Shown: positions 50,481 through 63,947 of the stretch, piece after piece
Layout of the letters: every line of letters starts with the position of its first letter
How positions within the stretch are numbered: the stretch's first letter is position 1
NCBI GenBank assembly: GCA_036785705.1
Contig: JAWUZG010000001.1
Location: 5,704,001-5,768,000 of the forward strand
Direction of reading: 5' to 3'
From: Acanthornis magna
Lineage: Eukaryota > Chordata > Aves > Passeriformes > Acanthizidae
Length of the DNA: 64,000 nucleotides
The notes under the pieces: generated by a model
The model's input: the letters and a program-made list of their open reading frames with translations, nothing else
Told to the model about the DNA's origin: nothing
Databases searched by the model: none
Translations under genes and position numbers: made by a program

Positions 50481-53400
50481 CTACTGTAAGATTCACAGCC
50501 AGTTTTTCTTAACTTTTCTTGCACAATTAGGCACAGCAGATGCCTGAGTTATGGGTATATTTAGTAACAATACAATGAGGGTCTGAGTGAGGAGCAGGTG
50601 TGTGTTTTTCTTAACTAATAAAACATCAGGAATTTTATCACATCTGCTGTGACCGTATCTTCAGTCTCTCTGACTTTTTGTGTGTCACCACCTGTTCACT
50701 TTTAATTTAAATTGCGCTCTTTAGAAACTATCATGAATTTTCCAAGTGATATAAATTGGAACAATATCAAGCCCTCAAAGAAAAGCTCTTTAACGTCCTT
50801 AAAACATTTGAATCCAGAACAGCTTAACATATCAGGTAGATGTTTTCAGGTGTATTTTAGGACTGGATTTGTCATTTAAAACTAATCCCACCTGTCACCT
50901 GAAAAACTTCCTAAAGTGGCCCATTTTTAAAACATGTTTGTGTATTTTTCAAGCATGCTAAGTACTGTTTGGAGTAATTCTTAGACTAGGCTTGATGGAA
51001 AAGAAACCTGCAGGAACACAAAAACTCTGTGTATTCTGGGTAAACATAACTATGCCCCCACAATTGTGCTGGTGAACAGAAGAAAACTATTGAGCTATGT
51101 TTTGCCATTAAAATTATTCATTTAAATGGGTTGTTTCCATTGTGCACAGGTGGTAAACTTATCTCACATGTTTTTTGTATAAAAGTCCGAAATAAGTGAA
51201 CACTGGCAAACAGAATCTAATGGTGTCATTAAAATGATTGTAAACATGCCTGTTGTGGCAGATGTGTGCTTTCCTTCTGTTGATATACATTCGGATTGTT
51301 GGTCAGGATCAAACAAATGCAGACTTTCAGCATGTCAAAAAATGTCTGTATCCTAACAGTTTCTCCTTGGAAAGAAATCTGTTTCCTTAAGGCCAGAATA
51401 GCTATAAAATAACCAGACTGCCTGATCACATCCAAAGTCTGCTCCTATTTTCTTTGATTAGAGCTGTGTTCCCTGTATTCTCTGCCATCCATGGTTTCAG
51501 CTGAACAAGAGATTATGTGTTGCATCATTATGGTTTGAGGAAACATTTCAACAGAGTAATAAATGTAGAGAAATATACAAAACTCAGGTCCAGGAAGTCA
51601 TCAGCTTTTTCTTCTGTCTAAAAATGTTGCCCTTTGCTTAACTACAATTGCCAGCTTTGCAGTGATTATTTACTCTGCAACACAAGGTAACACAGGCATG
51701 GTTGTTGTTATCCACCAGAGGACAGGATGAACTTAAACACATTTCCTCAGAGCCAAATTCTCCAGCCTAAACCAAAAGTTGATGGACAGCTGGGAATTCA
51801 GCAGAACCATGTGCTTCCCTTCTGCTTAGAGCAGGAGCTGTGCTCCACAGCTACTTGCAAGGAAAAGTGTAGCTCTGCAGTTGCTCAATCCGCCTTCAAG
51901 CAAAGATTCCTCTGGAGTCTGCAGTAAGGCTCATGGGGAAAGAAGCCAAAGGATTTACATCCATCTGTTTGTACCCTCCCCTTGGGAAAATGTCTGTGCA
52001 GTAGTTATATGTCCCAGAGGGGGGATTCCTTCTCAGTATTTTTTTTCAGGCAACGCCTTCTATGAGAAAGGATTGGTTTAGTCTTCCAGGCTTTAAACTT
52101 CTGTTTATCCAGAATAATGCTCAGAATCCTTAAATGTTCACGGTGTCACTTGTACTAAATCCTAGTATTTAGGCTTTACAATTTCAAAATTATTTAGCTC
52201 CGTTTAGTTAGCCAAGAAAAAATGCTGCAGCTCAACCTACATCTTATACACTGGATAACAACTCTCATCTTTGCTCAAGTGCAAAAGGAAGTCAGATTTT
52301 CTCTTTGAGTAAGTGCCTGCTCTACAGGCAGTGATGGTTCTATGCCAACACAGCAGAGACAGCTGGTTTACAGACAGCCACAGTCACATGTCTTGGAAGT
52401 TAAGAACTTCTGTGTCAGGAATATACCGATTTTAGACTTGGGGACCGAATCTCTTGGCATCAGCATCAGTGGAAGTCCAACACAGCTTTGGAATCATGTA
52501 TGTGCAATACTGATGCCTAAGATAGAAAAATCCATTCCATACAGCAAATGATTCTTTAGAAATTGTAAAAGATGTCCAGTGTCCCTTTCTTTTTAAAACA
52601 CACAAAGCTCTTTGCCTAAAAAATCTTGGACTACTTGATTTTTTCTGTGTTGTACACTGCCTGAATATACCTTGCTGATGGTGTTAGTAGATTGCTGTGG
52701 CTGGACTTGAGGCTTGATACCTAAGCAAACAGTATCAGCGCAATACCTCTATCCATCTTACTTAGCTAATGGAAGCACCCCCCATGTTCTCTTAACCAGA
52801 AGGTTACTCAGGGAAAGTTTTCTTAGCTCCACATGAACTTCAGTTCCCAAATCAAGTCTTTTATTTGAGTGCACTCACAGTGTAGATGAAAAATAATTTC
52901 AATGCAATTATTTTTCACGTAAATTAATCTGAATGAGAAAGTGGCTCTTTATAGGGATTTCCTCTTCCTTACTTTCAAAAAACAAGTCCTGCCTCAGTTA
53001 AAAATAGCCATGCACAAATTTAGAATGAAAACACTTACCGTTACTTGTGGCTTTTGTGCTTCTCTGTTTACAACCAAAATTCCCAAAGAAAAAATGTGGT
53101 TTACTTCTATTTTTAGTAAATTGCTCTGGTGGAGAGAGAGTTAATGAGGCTGTCCATCCACCTTGGTGTTCAAATTGCCTCCTTGATTGATGATGCAGGG
53201 AACAAACCTGCACCATGGGTCAGCGCCCAGGACAGCCCCACACACAAGACACATTGCAGAGTTCCTTGTGTAGGTGGAGACAGTTTCTACTCCAGAGCAT
53301 TCAGACACATTAGATCTCTTCAGGAACAAGCTGAGGATTTATCATAATGAAAGTAAAAGTAGGTAATTTTTATTAATCTCATCTTGGTTTTTAACCTTTT

Positions 53401-53753
53401 CTGCTTTTTCTTATGTAATCTTTTATTTAAATGTTTGAAGCTCTACCTGTCAATGCTAAGTCACTTAAGAGTAATTTTCTGCATGTTAACTTTCTCTCAA
53501 GCTACTGAGTCTTATTTTCATTTTGCACAGAGTGCAGCATATCTTTTTAAAATAGTACATGTCAGCCAGAGCACCACATAGCTGGAGGTGCACCGACTAC
53601 CTGCTCAGCACCCATTTAATTTAACAATGCCTCTTTTATTAACTAAGTACTTTCGACTCTCGGTGCTGTGTAATTTCATGATTTTCAAAGCAGCAGTACC
53701 AATAGCTTACCAGCATAGGGAGGGTGGTTGACAGCAGCTGGATGATCAGGCAG
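50481..53753. other. gene-free region
   Basis: No exon, RNA gene or named repeat is seen. Frames on both strands stay under about 75 codons and match nothing known to me. The sequence 50,580-51,180 continues to read as unique, enhancer-like AT-rich DNA, but I cannot support a specific site. Confidence 0.5.
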
Positions 53754-53931
53754 GCTGCATTCCCTATTTCCTGTTTGAGCCAGGCTGTGTCCTTCAGCAG
53801 CACTGACCCAGTGCAAAACACAGTGTCCCATCACCACTGTGCCTGCTGCATTTTCTCTCGGAATTTCTCGTTTGAGCTGGGCTATGCCCTTCAGCAGCAC
53901 TGACCCAGAACAGAGCACGGTGTCCCATCAC
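53754..53931 (+). repeat. tandem duplication with 97-bp period
   Basis: Two diverged units follow each other: 53754-53834 and 53845-53931. Both start GCTGCATT, share TTTGAGC (97 bases apart), CCTTCAGCAGCACTGACCCAG (starting 53791 and 53888, 97 apart) and end GTGTCCCATCAC (53823 and 53920, 97 apart). A 6-bp length difference lies near the left end. The repeat generates repeated peptides in overlapping frames on both strands, but those are by-products. I do not recognise it as a known satellite or LTR. Confidence 0.9.
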
Positions 53932-54977
53932 ATGGAGCCCTGCAGCCTGAAGGAAGCTTCACTCCGGAGCACCAACACAGTCACTACCCCTGTGGTATGC
54001 TCCAGGAGCAGGAAAAAGGTGTTCAACGTAATTACAATCCACCTGGACGGTCTCCCTGCTAGGCTACCAAGGTGGGGATGCTGCTTTAACTGGGAAAGCG
54101 GTGCACAGTCGAGCTTTGTTTCTGCTGATTCTCTGGTTGGCATTGACATTAGAGTTCTGTGGCTCCTTGGTACCTGCTGTGATTGACAGCACAGGAACCT
54201 CTCCTCTTCAAAACAGATCATAGCTTAGTAGCAACCTCTTCGCTGGGAAACAGATTTCAAACTACTGGATAAGGAAGATTTGCATCCAGGTTACCCCAGT
54301 GAAAATAGCATTGTAGACATGATTATCATAATAATGAATATTCAACACACACACTTTGAAGTAGATATTCCTTATACAAGTAGTACTATTCTGCTGCAGT
54401 ACAATTTTATATATTTATTTTAAAAGTCCAGTCATGAAGGAAGATCAATGTGCCAAAGATCTACTGTTTGGTTCAGTTTTAGGAAACATTGTTTTTTTGG
54501 GGGGGTGTGGAGGATGTTTGATTTATTGTTTGTTTAGTTTTTAAGATCTGTTTTGGGTTTGTTGGCATAATTTTATATGGAAGTAAATGTTGACTTGCTG
54601 CAGTCTTTTTTGAATTGTTTTCCGCATCTTTAATAGACCACTTGTGCCAAAAAAAGACTCTCGGAATAGCTCTGCAGGGACTCATTTAATATTGCTTTTA
54701 TCACAAATTTAGTTTTCTGGATGCGTGCTATTTTCTTAATTTTAGTCTGGCCCAACAAATGATTACAGTGTAATCCTGATTTCAATACTATCTTTTTTAC
54801 TGGTGTTATTTGAATATATTAACTTCTACATAATTTGTTAAGGGTGAAAAAAGCAGCAGTAGTATATTAGACAAAAAACATTGGTCTTCAACAGAGTAAG
54901 ATGAGCACTGATGTGAGTGAAGAATCAGTGGTTAAATGAAACAGAGTTCCCCATCATAGTCATTGGTGCTGATGAGT
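53932..54977. other. gene-free stretch, first part GC-richer
   Basis: Frames of 115 (plus, 53839-54186) and 97 codons (minus, 53928-54221) overlap on opposite strands in a GC-richer patch, so neither is convincing. From 54,480 the plus strand becomes rich in T and G, including a T7G7 run at 54492-54505. Confidence 0.5.
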
Positions 54978-55074
54978 CTTTTTGGTTTGGGTTTTTTGTT
55001 ATTTTGGTTGGTTGGTTGATGGTTGTTGTTTGTGGGTTTTTGTTTTCTTTTCTTTCCTTTTTATCCTTCCTGGG
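54978..55074 (+). repeat. G/T-rich low-complexity tract
   Basis: Nearly 100 bases composed mainly of T and G, with GGTTGGTTGGTTGATGGTTG in the middle and a T/C-rich end. Four or more GG runs separated by TT make a two-tetrad G-quadruplex possible. It gives a hydrophobic frame (Phe/Leu/Val) on the plus strand and a Lys/Asn/Thr frame on the minus strand; both reflect composition. Confidence 0.85.
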
Positions 55075-58000
55075 TTTAGCAATCTTTGTTGTTCTAAAAC
55101 CCTCTTTATTAAAAAAAAATAAATAAAGCACCTTTCTTCTACAAAACTGAACTCTGCAAGTTTAGTTTTCATTAGTACTTTACTTGCATCACTGGAAGAC
55201 TGTTAAGAGGTAGAACTCGTCAGAATAGCAAACATCTGCTCCAGAGCTTCAGTAATCAATGCTTGTGCAGTTATGGCTTTGCATTTTACTGCCAGGAAGT
55301 TTAGAACCTGTCATGTGGAAATGTAACACCCTTTGCATGTAGGTCGCATCCTTCAAGTCAGATCTGTGGTGTAGGGCTCAGCCCTGAGCTCTGTTGAGGA
55401 GGGAACATTAAAGGAAACACTTTAATATTTTGGTCTGTGAGCTTTCAAAGAGCAAAGGTGAGAGGTAATCTCTTTTTTCCCTGTTACTCGTGTGTATGAA
55501 GGCAGAGACTTTTCTTGCACCTCTGACACAATGGCACTAAGCCTAATGTTTTGGTGTTTTAAAGGGTTATACATAAAATTTATCCAGTATAGCAAAATCT
55601 CATCACTGGACACCTTAAAGTCAGTTACTTATTGTCAGATAATGACCTGTGCTTTAGAAATGGGATACAATAAATGAAAATCATTTTGCCAAATACCTAG
55701 GCTGTAAAGTTGCATTACTGGTAGAAGGTAATTTAAAGAGGAAGGAGCATGGGAAATGATAGGATATAATTTTTTAAAAAATCATATGCCTAAGACATTT
55801 TCTTTTCAGAAAAAAATGTTTGTTATCCATGCTTACATTTATTCAGATCAGTGGAAATTTTTAAATAAAATGTAATTTTCCTCCCAAATGAGACAGACTT
55901 CCTTGCAGAAAAAGCATATGGCCGTACAAGCAATAGTAGTCATGGTTGGTAAATATTGGCATTAGAATAACAGGAAAGTCTCAGTAAGAAGTGAGGTCAG
56001 AGCTGGGTGCTCTACTCTGCAAACATCTGAAGGCACAGAGGGTTTGCTGTCAGACAGTGGTAAATAAATGAAAGGTCATTATGTTCTTGTATAAAGTAGA
56101 TGACTTTTTATTTTTTTAATCAGAGAGGCTGAACCTACTTAACCTTTAAGGCTTATGTCATCCTCTGCTTTTTCTAAATGTTTCTGCCTCTTCACCTTAT
56201 ATTAAAACTACAGTTCTCGAGCTTGCATCTGCCAGGAAGAAAAGCAAAGGGAAAATAAAAACGAAACACAGTCTTTGCACAGGCAAAAGAGGATCTCTGC
56301 AATTTATGAGCTGTGGCTCTTAGTAGTGTAATTTAAATTATTTTAGATAGCTTTTAGTGTAGGTATTTCCCCCAGCCCGAGGCTGAAGCTGGTGTCCCCT
56401 TTTATGGAAGCCTCCTGTAGGTGCAATCTGTGGTGCATAGAGCAGGAGCAGACTCAAGCTCTCGATATTATGGTAGGATAGGCACAGCGGATTGAAACCT
56501 TCTGAAAAAGGACACTTGGTACCATGAAAAACCTCAAAGGATTTATATGTACACATTGCCTTCGTCCTACGCACACCCCATGTATAATGTCCTGTCATTT
56601 CCTCTCTCGTCCCCTCCCAAATTATGTGCAGAAACATCTAATAAACTGTCTTTGCTAAGACATCCTGAATAACCAAGGCATATGGATGTCAGAGAAACAG
56701 CATTTAGAAGAATCTTCTGTGTTGATGCTTATGTGGACTTGACTTTTCAGAAGGAATGACCTCAGCCTCATTCCTCAAGGCTTCCCTTCCTTACAGTCCA
56801 AGAATTTGAGTCAAAATTGCTGGGACTTAAATGCCAAACTAATCTAATTTAATACTTTTAGCAATAGCTTGAGTCATGCTCTGAATGCTCTGCCTTGCTT
56901 CATTTAATTAAAAAAAAACAACACAAGGCAAAAATAATACAAAAGCAAGGCTGCCAAAGCTCTGCAGTCTGCTTGTTTTCCAAGTGGGATTTGTTTACTA
57001 ACTTTATATAGAGGACAGTCAAGCTGTTTTCACTAACTCATTTCTAATACCACCACCTCACTCAGGCTAAAGGCCATGAACTCTGCATTTCTTCCAGCTA
57101 AAAAAGCAAATGGTAGTTATTAATATATCACTTTTTCAACCAAATACTTTATTTATTTAATTACGTCCTATAGTAAATTTAACATACCAGCAGAGCAATA
57201 CAAAACCTGTGTATTTGTATGTCTGCTTGCATGGAAGAATTAACAAAAGAACAGCAAGACAAAAACATAGGTGAGTAGTCTGGTAGGTTTTTTTTGTCTT
57301 TATTCTTCTCTGAGCACTGAGTAGATCAGAACTTCAGTAGAAATTGTTGTGAACCTCCTTTGTTAAGTGAGATTTTTGTCCACTTAGTTCTTTTTTTCTG
57401 ATCGCCTATTGTACAGATCATCAACACACCATTATCTGGTAGCTGGTTAGGAGAAATTTTCCATAGAAAATTTTTTGGATGATTGTCTACCAGGGAGCTT
57501 TATACACCTGTTTCTAAATATCTATCCCTGGCCAATATCCCATACTAGATGTTGATTTAAAGCAACCTGCTAATATTTGCACCGATACAGAGGATATACA
57601 ACCAAAAAAAGATTTGGCATTTGAATGTGCACACTTGGAGTATCTGCATTCTCTACATTTGCAGGCTTACATTTTCTTCAGCTATGTTATGTAACATTTT
57701 GAAAGAATAATTCCCCTCATCTTTAATTTAACTTATTTCCAGTCTCATCAAATTAGCCTAAGTCACTATGAACATTTTCTGAACAAATATTGGGACTCAT
57801 CTGACCTAACATTAAAAGCTTACAATGTGTATTAACCAGTGTCAAGACTTCTTTTGTAGACTGACAAAAAAATTACTTCTAGAGAGTGATTTATATGACC
57901 TATTTTAAACAATATATTTTTCAAATGATGACTCATACCATACAAGTTTCTACTCCCTCTTTTTGACCATAATAGAATCTAATCATCACTAGGTCAAAAA

Positions 58001-61000
58001 TTAACTATTGGAGGAATCTTAGCCAATTATGTTTGTAGTCAAGGTGAAGGTCTCACAAGGTTATGTTGACTGCAAAAATACTCATACCTGAGCTACAGCA
58101 TACTGAAAACTGGAGGCATATTTTGATAGCCAAAAAGGTGCAATTCCACATATTTGTACTTGTTACAAAGATTAACGCCATGATAAAGTATGAACCGAGT
58201 AGCAGAAGTTGTGGCATTGGCATCTCCCACCTCTGCAGTGATCTCTGTGTGTTTCCCTAAGCTGAGCAGCAGGAGCTCCCTGGCCAAAACAGCTGTTCCA
58301 CATCTTCTCCAGGGAAAAGGCACAAGGCCAGATATTTTTCTGCACATACTTTGAAGTAGCTGTACCACTGCTATTGGTCTACATATCGTAATTTGGTTTA
58401 AACAATTTGTTTTTGCAAAGGGAGCTATGGCCAAGTCATACGCAGTTAAGGGAAAATAAGAAAGTATCACTATTTCCTATTTATTAGAATGAGGAATGAA
58501 CTTGGATGTCCTCATACTTCAGGAAAACAATGATATGGATTCATGCAAGAACTTTATGGCAAACTCAAATTCTGTTGCGAGCAATATAACTATATGTCCA
58601 GAAGTCCTCAACTTTGGCCAAAAAAATTGGATCTGATAATAAATTTTAATTTTTAGGGTCATCTCCTTCAACAAACAAGACCTCGGTTTAGACTAGGTAT
58701 CATTGGTGAAGTTTTAATTTCACTACAGAAGGAAAAATAATCTCTAGTCCAGTAAAATTCAGGATAGATGAAAATGTTTAATATTCACCACCTGCAGATA
58801 CTTCCTGAATTAAATAACAGGTCTGAAATCTATTTTCATCTTTGTATATCCCTGTCTGGCCCATTGGTAAACTCACTTTGACTCAGCTCCTAAAATCCAT
58901 AAAACAGACAGAGATAAAAACATTTCTTCTTTTTCTATGTTTAAATTATTGACTAGGGAAGCCACAAAGCGGAGGCAGGTAAGTTAGAGGGCAGCCAGAC
59001 ACTAACTGTAATTGCATGTGAAATATTAGAAAATACTACATAAACATGGCATGGACTTTTGAATGTCTAGTTTTGTTTCCACTGAGGTTTTGTCTGGGCT
59101 CCAAATATACATTCACTGAACTGCTTAAGCCCATCTACTGAGCCACAGGTGACAGAAATAATCTGCATTATTGTTACAGTCTTTTTTTGACTTAAAGCAA
59201 ATAACATTGAAACAGAAAAAGGGGAGAAATAGGTATGTGTTTCCAAAGAATCTGACTAAATGCCTGGTCAGAAAAATCATATTTGAAAACATTTCAAAAT
59301 AAGAAGAACACAGCCTAAAATCACTAGTACCTGCAGCTACGTTGTCAACTGTCTTTGTTATGCCTAAATCATAAGCCCCAAGGACTACTGTGCAGTCCTA
59401 GTGGCCATTCATCCTTGATGAACAAAAATATAAGGGCTGGAAACCATTCTGAAAGCTGAACTCCTTTTAAAAAGCATTACTTTTTCCACCAGTCTGGCCA
59501 AATCTCTGCTCACCAAGAACCTTGAGCATAAACATCAAAACCTGCTTTTCCAGACAGGCTCGTAAACAATTACAGCTCCTAACTAGACATTGACCTCACT
59601 TGCCATATCACTGTAGCACTTTACTATTCCAAACTATTGTCAAGTGCCAGTAGGCTTTGTTTTTACTGCCATATTACTCTGTGATTGCAATGTGCTGGTG
59701 TTATTTGAGCTATAACGATTGGTGGATGGAGATCAAAACTCTGACCTCTGAGTCAAATGATCATTCATGAATAATGCAAGTAGCTATTTGTCTACTGCTT
59801 TTTTTTCTAAGCATTATTCCTCATTGTTGTCTTTCCCTAAAGACACAGCTTGCCTTTTATCTAGAGGCAGATAAGCAACTTCAAAAATTCCACTCAGACT
59901 GCAAGGTTTTTTCAGTTCTTGCCATAAAAATACTTTGCCAGTGAGATTTCCTGCTCTCGTGATTTCTTCCTGAAACACAGAGTACATTCCAATATTTTAG
60001 AAATAGGTCTTGGATTGCCAATAAAATGAAATCTCAATAATTCTTAACTATCCCCTAAATATTTGAGGGAAAACTAATATAAATATCTAGGAATGTCAAA
60101 CCCTAGGCAATAGAAACCTATTAATCTAGAACAGTGTTTAAAGAATGCAAATGCTAGAAAACACATCATCTCTCTCTACCTACCCAGCTGTCATGAATCT
60201 ATGCTAATATATTTCCCCATTTTCATTTTGAATACAATTCTTTGCCTGTCTTACAATAAATATAATCTAGACCCTTGTATTTCCCTGGAGATATTGCTAA
60301 ATTCTATTCACAGAGAAAAACCAAAAGCACTCTTGTCATGTCAGATCTGGCATTGATATCTTCTACTTATTAATAAGTACACTATCCCTAAGGGAAAATC
60401 ATAAACTACACCATCACACCAATTCATCTTAGAGATTTTCTGGCTAGGTATACTTAGAGTTTCTTTCTCTCTTCTATTCTTAAAACACTTCTCACCTTGA
60501 ATTAACCTTTAGTCCCTGACCTAGCATTTCCAGTCATCATCTGTATTTTGCACCCTAGTAAGTGACACTAAAATCTATAAGAAAAATGTGTAGAACAATT
60601 GTGCTTTCAGTGTTAATCTGCTTTTAATGGAGTATTTGCTTTTAGCAGTCTGAAACGGTCTCCTTTGCTTGATCTCCTTTTAATCTAATGCATCTGGAGA
60701 AATGGTAAAACCTTCATTCATTTGTTTTGTAAATGGATAAAGCATTCCTTGCTCATCTTCTGTGTATGTGCACTGGAGTGAATTTTATTCATTTCAATTC
60801 AGCATTCTGGTAATTCCCAAGTTCCAAAATGTATCTAATTGTTTGGATATTGTTACCTGGCCCATCTGTAAAGCTCCTTTGCTCACTACGAAAGTATCAT
60901 TTCTGTCCACTTTCATGGAGCAGGATTTTTCTTGGTTGTTCTCGGAAATGGACTTTGTTTTTAACCAAAGCTGCATTACTCATTTGCATTTGTGCAAGTT

Positions 61001-62025
61001 TTTTAAAAACTCTATGTTAACCTTTTATTGCAGTCCAATGAACTGTGGATTAGTTGCCATTGGCTTTCTGGATCTTACCTGCATTTTTCTTGGCTCAGCT
61101 CAACAAAGTGTGAACTGTCATAGAATAGATTACTGCACGTGGATAAGAGCAGAGACGTTTATAAGTGGCTTAGTTAAGGGCTTGCTTCTTCAATTGTTCT
61201 ATATGCTGAAATTCCAAAACTGGCAGGAGTTTCTAAATAGGTAAAGAATCTTATGCTAAAACAGCATTAGCCAAAAATGACTGTTTTATTTAGCATGTGA
61301 CTAGATATTTACAGGCTAAATCAGAATGTCAAATGACTCCTGAGCTGGTGACACCCTGGATAACCAGGACTTGCCAATACATGACTAATGATCCAGTACA
61401 AACTGTGCTTGCCTAATTTTTCAGCTGTATAATGTTTTTCCACATTAAATTTTTTCTATATTTTTTTCTATTTGAACTTCTTTGGGCAAGCAGCTGTGCA
61501 TAGCAGGATGCTGTCTTGGTTCTGAAGGAGTGATTTATAAAGGTATTGTACAAAGGCACATAACTCAGGGCCCTTATTCAATTTTTACATGACTTCTTAG
61601 ATTCTTATTATAGTTGCTGCATACTGTTAAAATATTTGGCTGAAAGCATATTCATTAATTGAATTTTATGTTACTATTCATGCAAAACATATCCCTAGTT
61701 ACCCCCAAAATATTTAAATACTTATAAACATGAATAGTCCTATTGGATGTTATTTTATCTCACTGACTCCACTGCACACCTGCTTTAAAACAGTTGATTT
61801 CACAGGATGTCTCTTAAATCATATGACTGTTTAAATACCTTCCTGATGTACAGCCTAATTCTGCCCTTGTTACATGATTTGTGTAATTCTTTTGGTTTTT
61901 AATCCATAGTAATTCTTTAACTACCAACATATATGTTAGAGATTAATTACTAATTATCATTTCTCATCTCAGCTTCTTAATAAAAATCATTAGGGTCTGA
62001 ATTCTGAGATAATTTTTAAAGACGT
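55075..62025. other. gene-free AT-rich region
   Basis: No gene or interspersed repeat is recognised over about 7 kb. The longest open frame of the window lies at 60762-61244 (160 codons), but it opens with GTG, its first ATG is about 50 codons in, and its Cys/Phe/Leu-rich product matches nothing known to me. Unique stretches at 56,860-57,190 and 60,560-60,720 look enhancer-like, without a specific site I can defend. A GC-richer patch at 58,190-58,340 holds a 125-codon minus frame with no match. Confidence 0.5.
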
Positions 62026-62051
62026 TGCTCTAAACTGCTGCTCTAAACTGC
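62026..62051. repeat. perfect 13-bp tandem duplication
   Basis: TGCTCTAAACTGC is present twice without spacer (62026-62038 and 62039-62051). Slippage-type duplication in non-coding DNA. Confidence 0.95.
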
Positions 62052-63947
62052 AGGACAGTGGCAGTTACCCATAACTATGCTACTACATCTTTTGAGTTAC
62101 AGCTTCACACAACTCTAACAAAAAAAATCTGTTACAAAATGGCAAGAAAGAGAGAAACAAAGTAGGGAAAAAAAAATTTAAAAAAGAAAAGAAGAGGTCA
62201 TGAAATTCCTATCCATAAATAAGTTCTCCCTTCAACTGTTTCTTTGTGAAAAGTGTTGCACCTTCATTCCTTGCTTGCAGTACCCAGGCCCTGCTAAAAT
62301 GAGGAAGGAATTAAGCCAAATGCTTTTTGCTGCTAACAAGATTTCCTTGAAATGGAAGGTCTTGGAAGAACACAGGTATGGGCTCTTGTAACTGTGCTTT
62401 ATGCCCAAATGGAGGTGTTTTGAACTTGAAAACACTTTAGATGCCCTGATGTCATGTTGCCAGGACATCCAGATGCAAGGTTAGGATTTATGAAGCAAGA
62501 GTACATGATCAAGGGACAGACATACTTCAAGCCTTGGAGAGGACAGATTTCTTCACTGTGTTTTGCTGTCCTATTGCCCAATACACTGTGCATTGCAGAG
62601 CCCACTCTCAGCTGCCAAAATGTCTCTGTTGACTGAGACAAACTTGGGAGCCCATCTGTGAAGTCTATTCCCAGGACCAGGCATCTATATTTAGGCACTG
62701 TCACACTGTCACACTTAGGAGTGTAGAAAAATTTGGGTTTGGCTTTTTTTTTTTTTTTTTTATTTTTTTTTTTACTGTTGGTCAGGAGGATCAGGATTTT
62801 ACCTTAACTTTTTTACCAGGTTGAAGAGACTTTCCTCTAAATAAATAAAGGCATATATAAGTACTGTTTCCCTTCATTGCTAAAATCCTCTTTCCAGGAA
62901 TTTGGAAAAAGACAGTTCCCCCCAAAAAATAGCTTTTATAAAATTGTAGGACTTGATCAAAATTTCTCAATTGTTCTTTAATTTTTCCAATATATTCCTG
63001 GCCTTAATTTTCTTTGGAATAATTTTTAACCATTTGAAACAGTCTTTTTCAAGCTGGCAAAAATAGAAATAAGAAAGATAAAAAGTATATGGACACTTCA
63101 CTGAAATGAAAGGCACTTTCTATCTTCCCAAAACCTGTCTGTCAACACAGAAGAAATATGCAAAAAATGTGAGACAAACAAGCCATATGTTTTGCTTTTC
63201 ATGCATCTGGCAAAAATGTGATTTCTTTTGCCATGTTTCTCCTGTGATGAGAATTTATTTCACAAAACTGACATCACATATTTCCTCTCATTTCTTTCTG
63301 AGTTCTCATTTTTAACTAAATCTGCTATTCCACACTGTCCTTATTTTAGTGTCCTGGGTAATTTTTTTCTAACGTCATTTGCAAATTTTACTGGTCCATG
63401 ACTTTGCTAAAATTACAGGAGAATCTTTAATCCAGTGGAAAATGTAACTTGATCTAAGGGCTGAAATTGTAAGAAAAATAGTATAATAGCTTAATAGGGT
63501 GTTTTATTAATAACCTAGGTATTGGTCTTCATCATGATGAGTCTTTTAGGATACCTTGCTTAAAGATATTAACTGGTTCAATCAAAAATTTTGGGCACAC
63601 TGCAAAATCATTGGCTTAATACTTCTGTTTATGATGTGAGAGTTTAGAATGGATAACAGTAGTGGTCTCTACTGGTTTTGTAATATAATAAAATACAGTA
63701 TCTCCAACAACCCTTTGGAAAAATTGGATCATGCCTGAACATCTTTGATTGTTTCTTCCTAGAGTCTTTTTCCTATCTGAAATGTAGGAATCACCTTTTT
63801 TTTGTTTACATAGTACAGTAGCAGCCTCTTCATTTCCTCGTTTGTTTCATTGTTACCTTTGGTATCACAGTACTTTCTTAGTTTTCCTGCTTTCAGTGCT
63901 CAAAGTGTCATCAGACATAGGATTTACTTCACTCTGTTCTATTCCAT
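62052..63947. other. gene-free AT-rich stretch
   Basis: Holds an A/G-rich tract (62140-62196), a short CACTGTCA tandem repeat (62697-62714) and a poly-T run (62744-62773). Opposing frames of 60-101 codons at 62,200-62,704 resemble no protein family. Confidence 0.55.
62744..62773 (+). repeat. poly-T run
   Basis: Thirty bases of T broken by a single A at 62762. No retroposon body is recognised on either side, so I treat it as a simple repeat. Confidence 0.9.

Noticed and set aside
53685..54221. Overlapping frames with repeated peptides suggesting a repeat protein
   Set aside because: The repeated peptides come from the 97-bp DNA duplication and appear on both strands. No frame shows coding bias I can defend.
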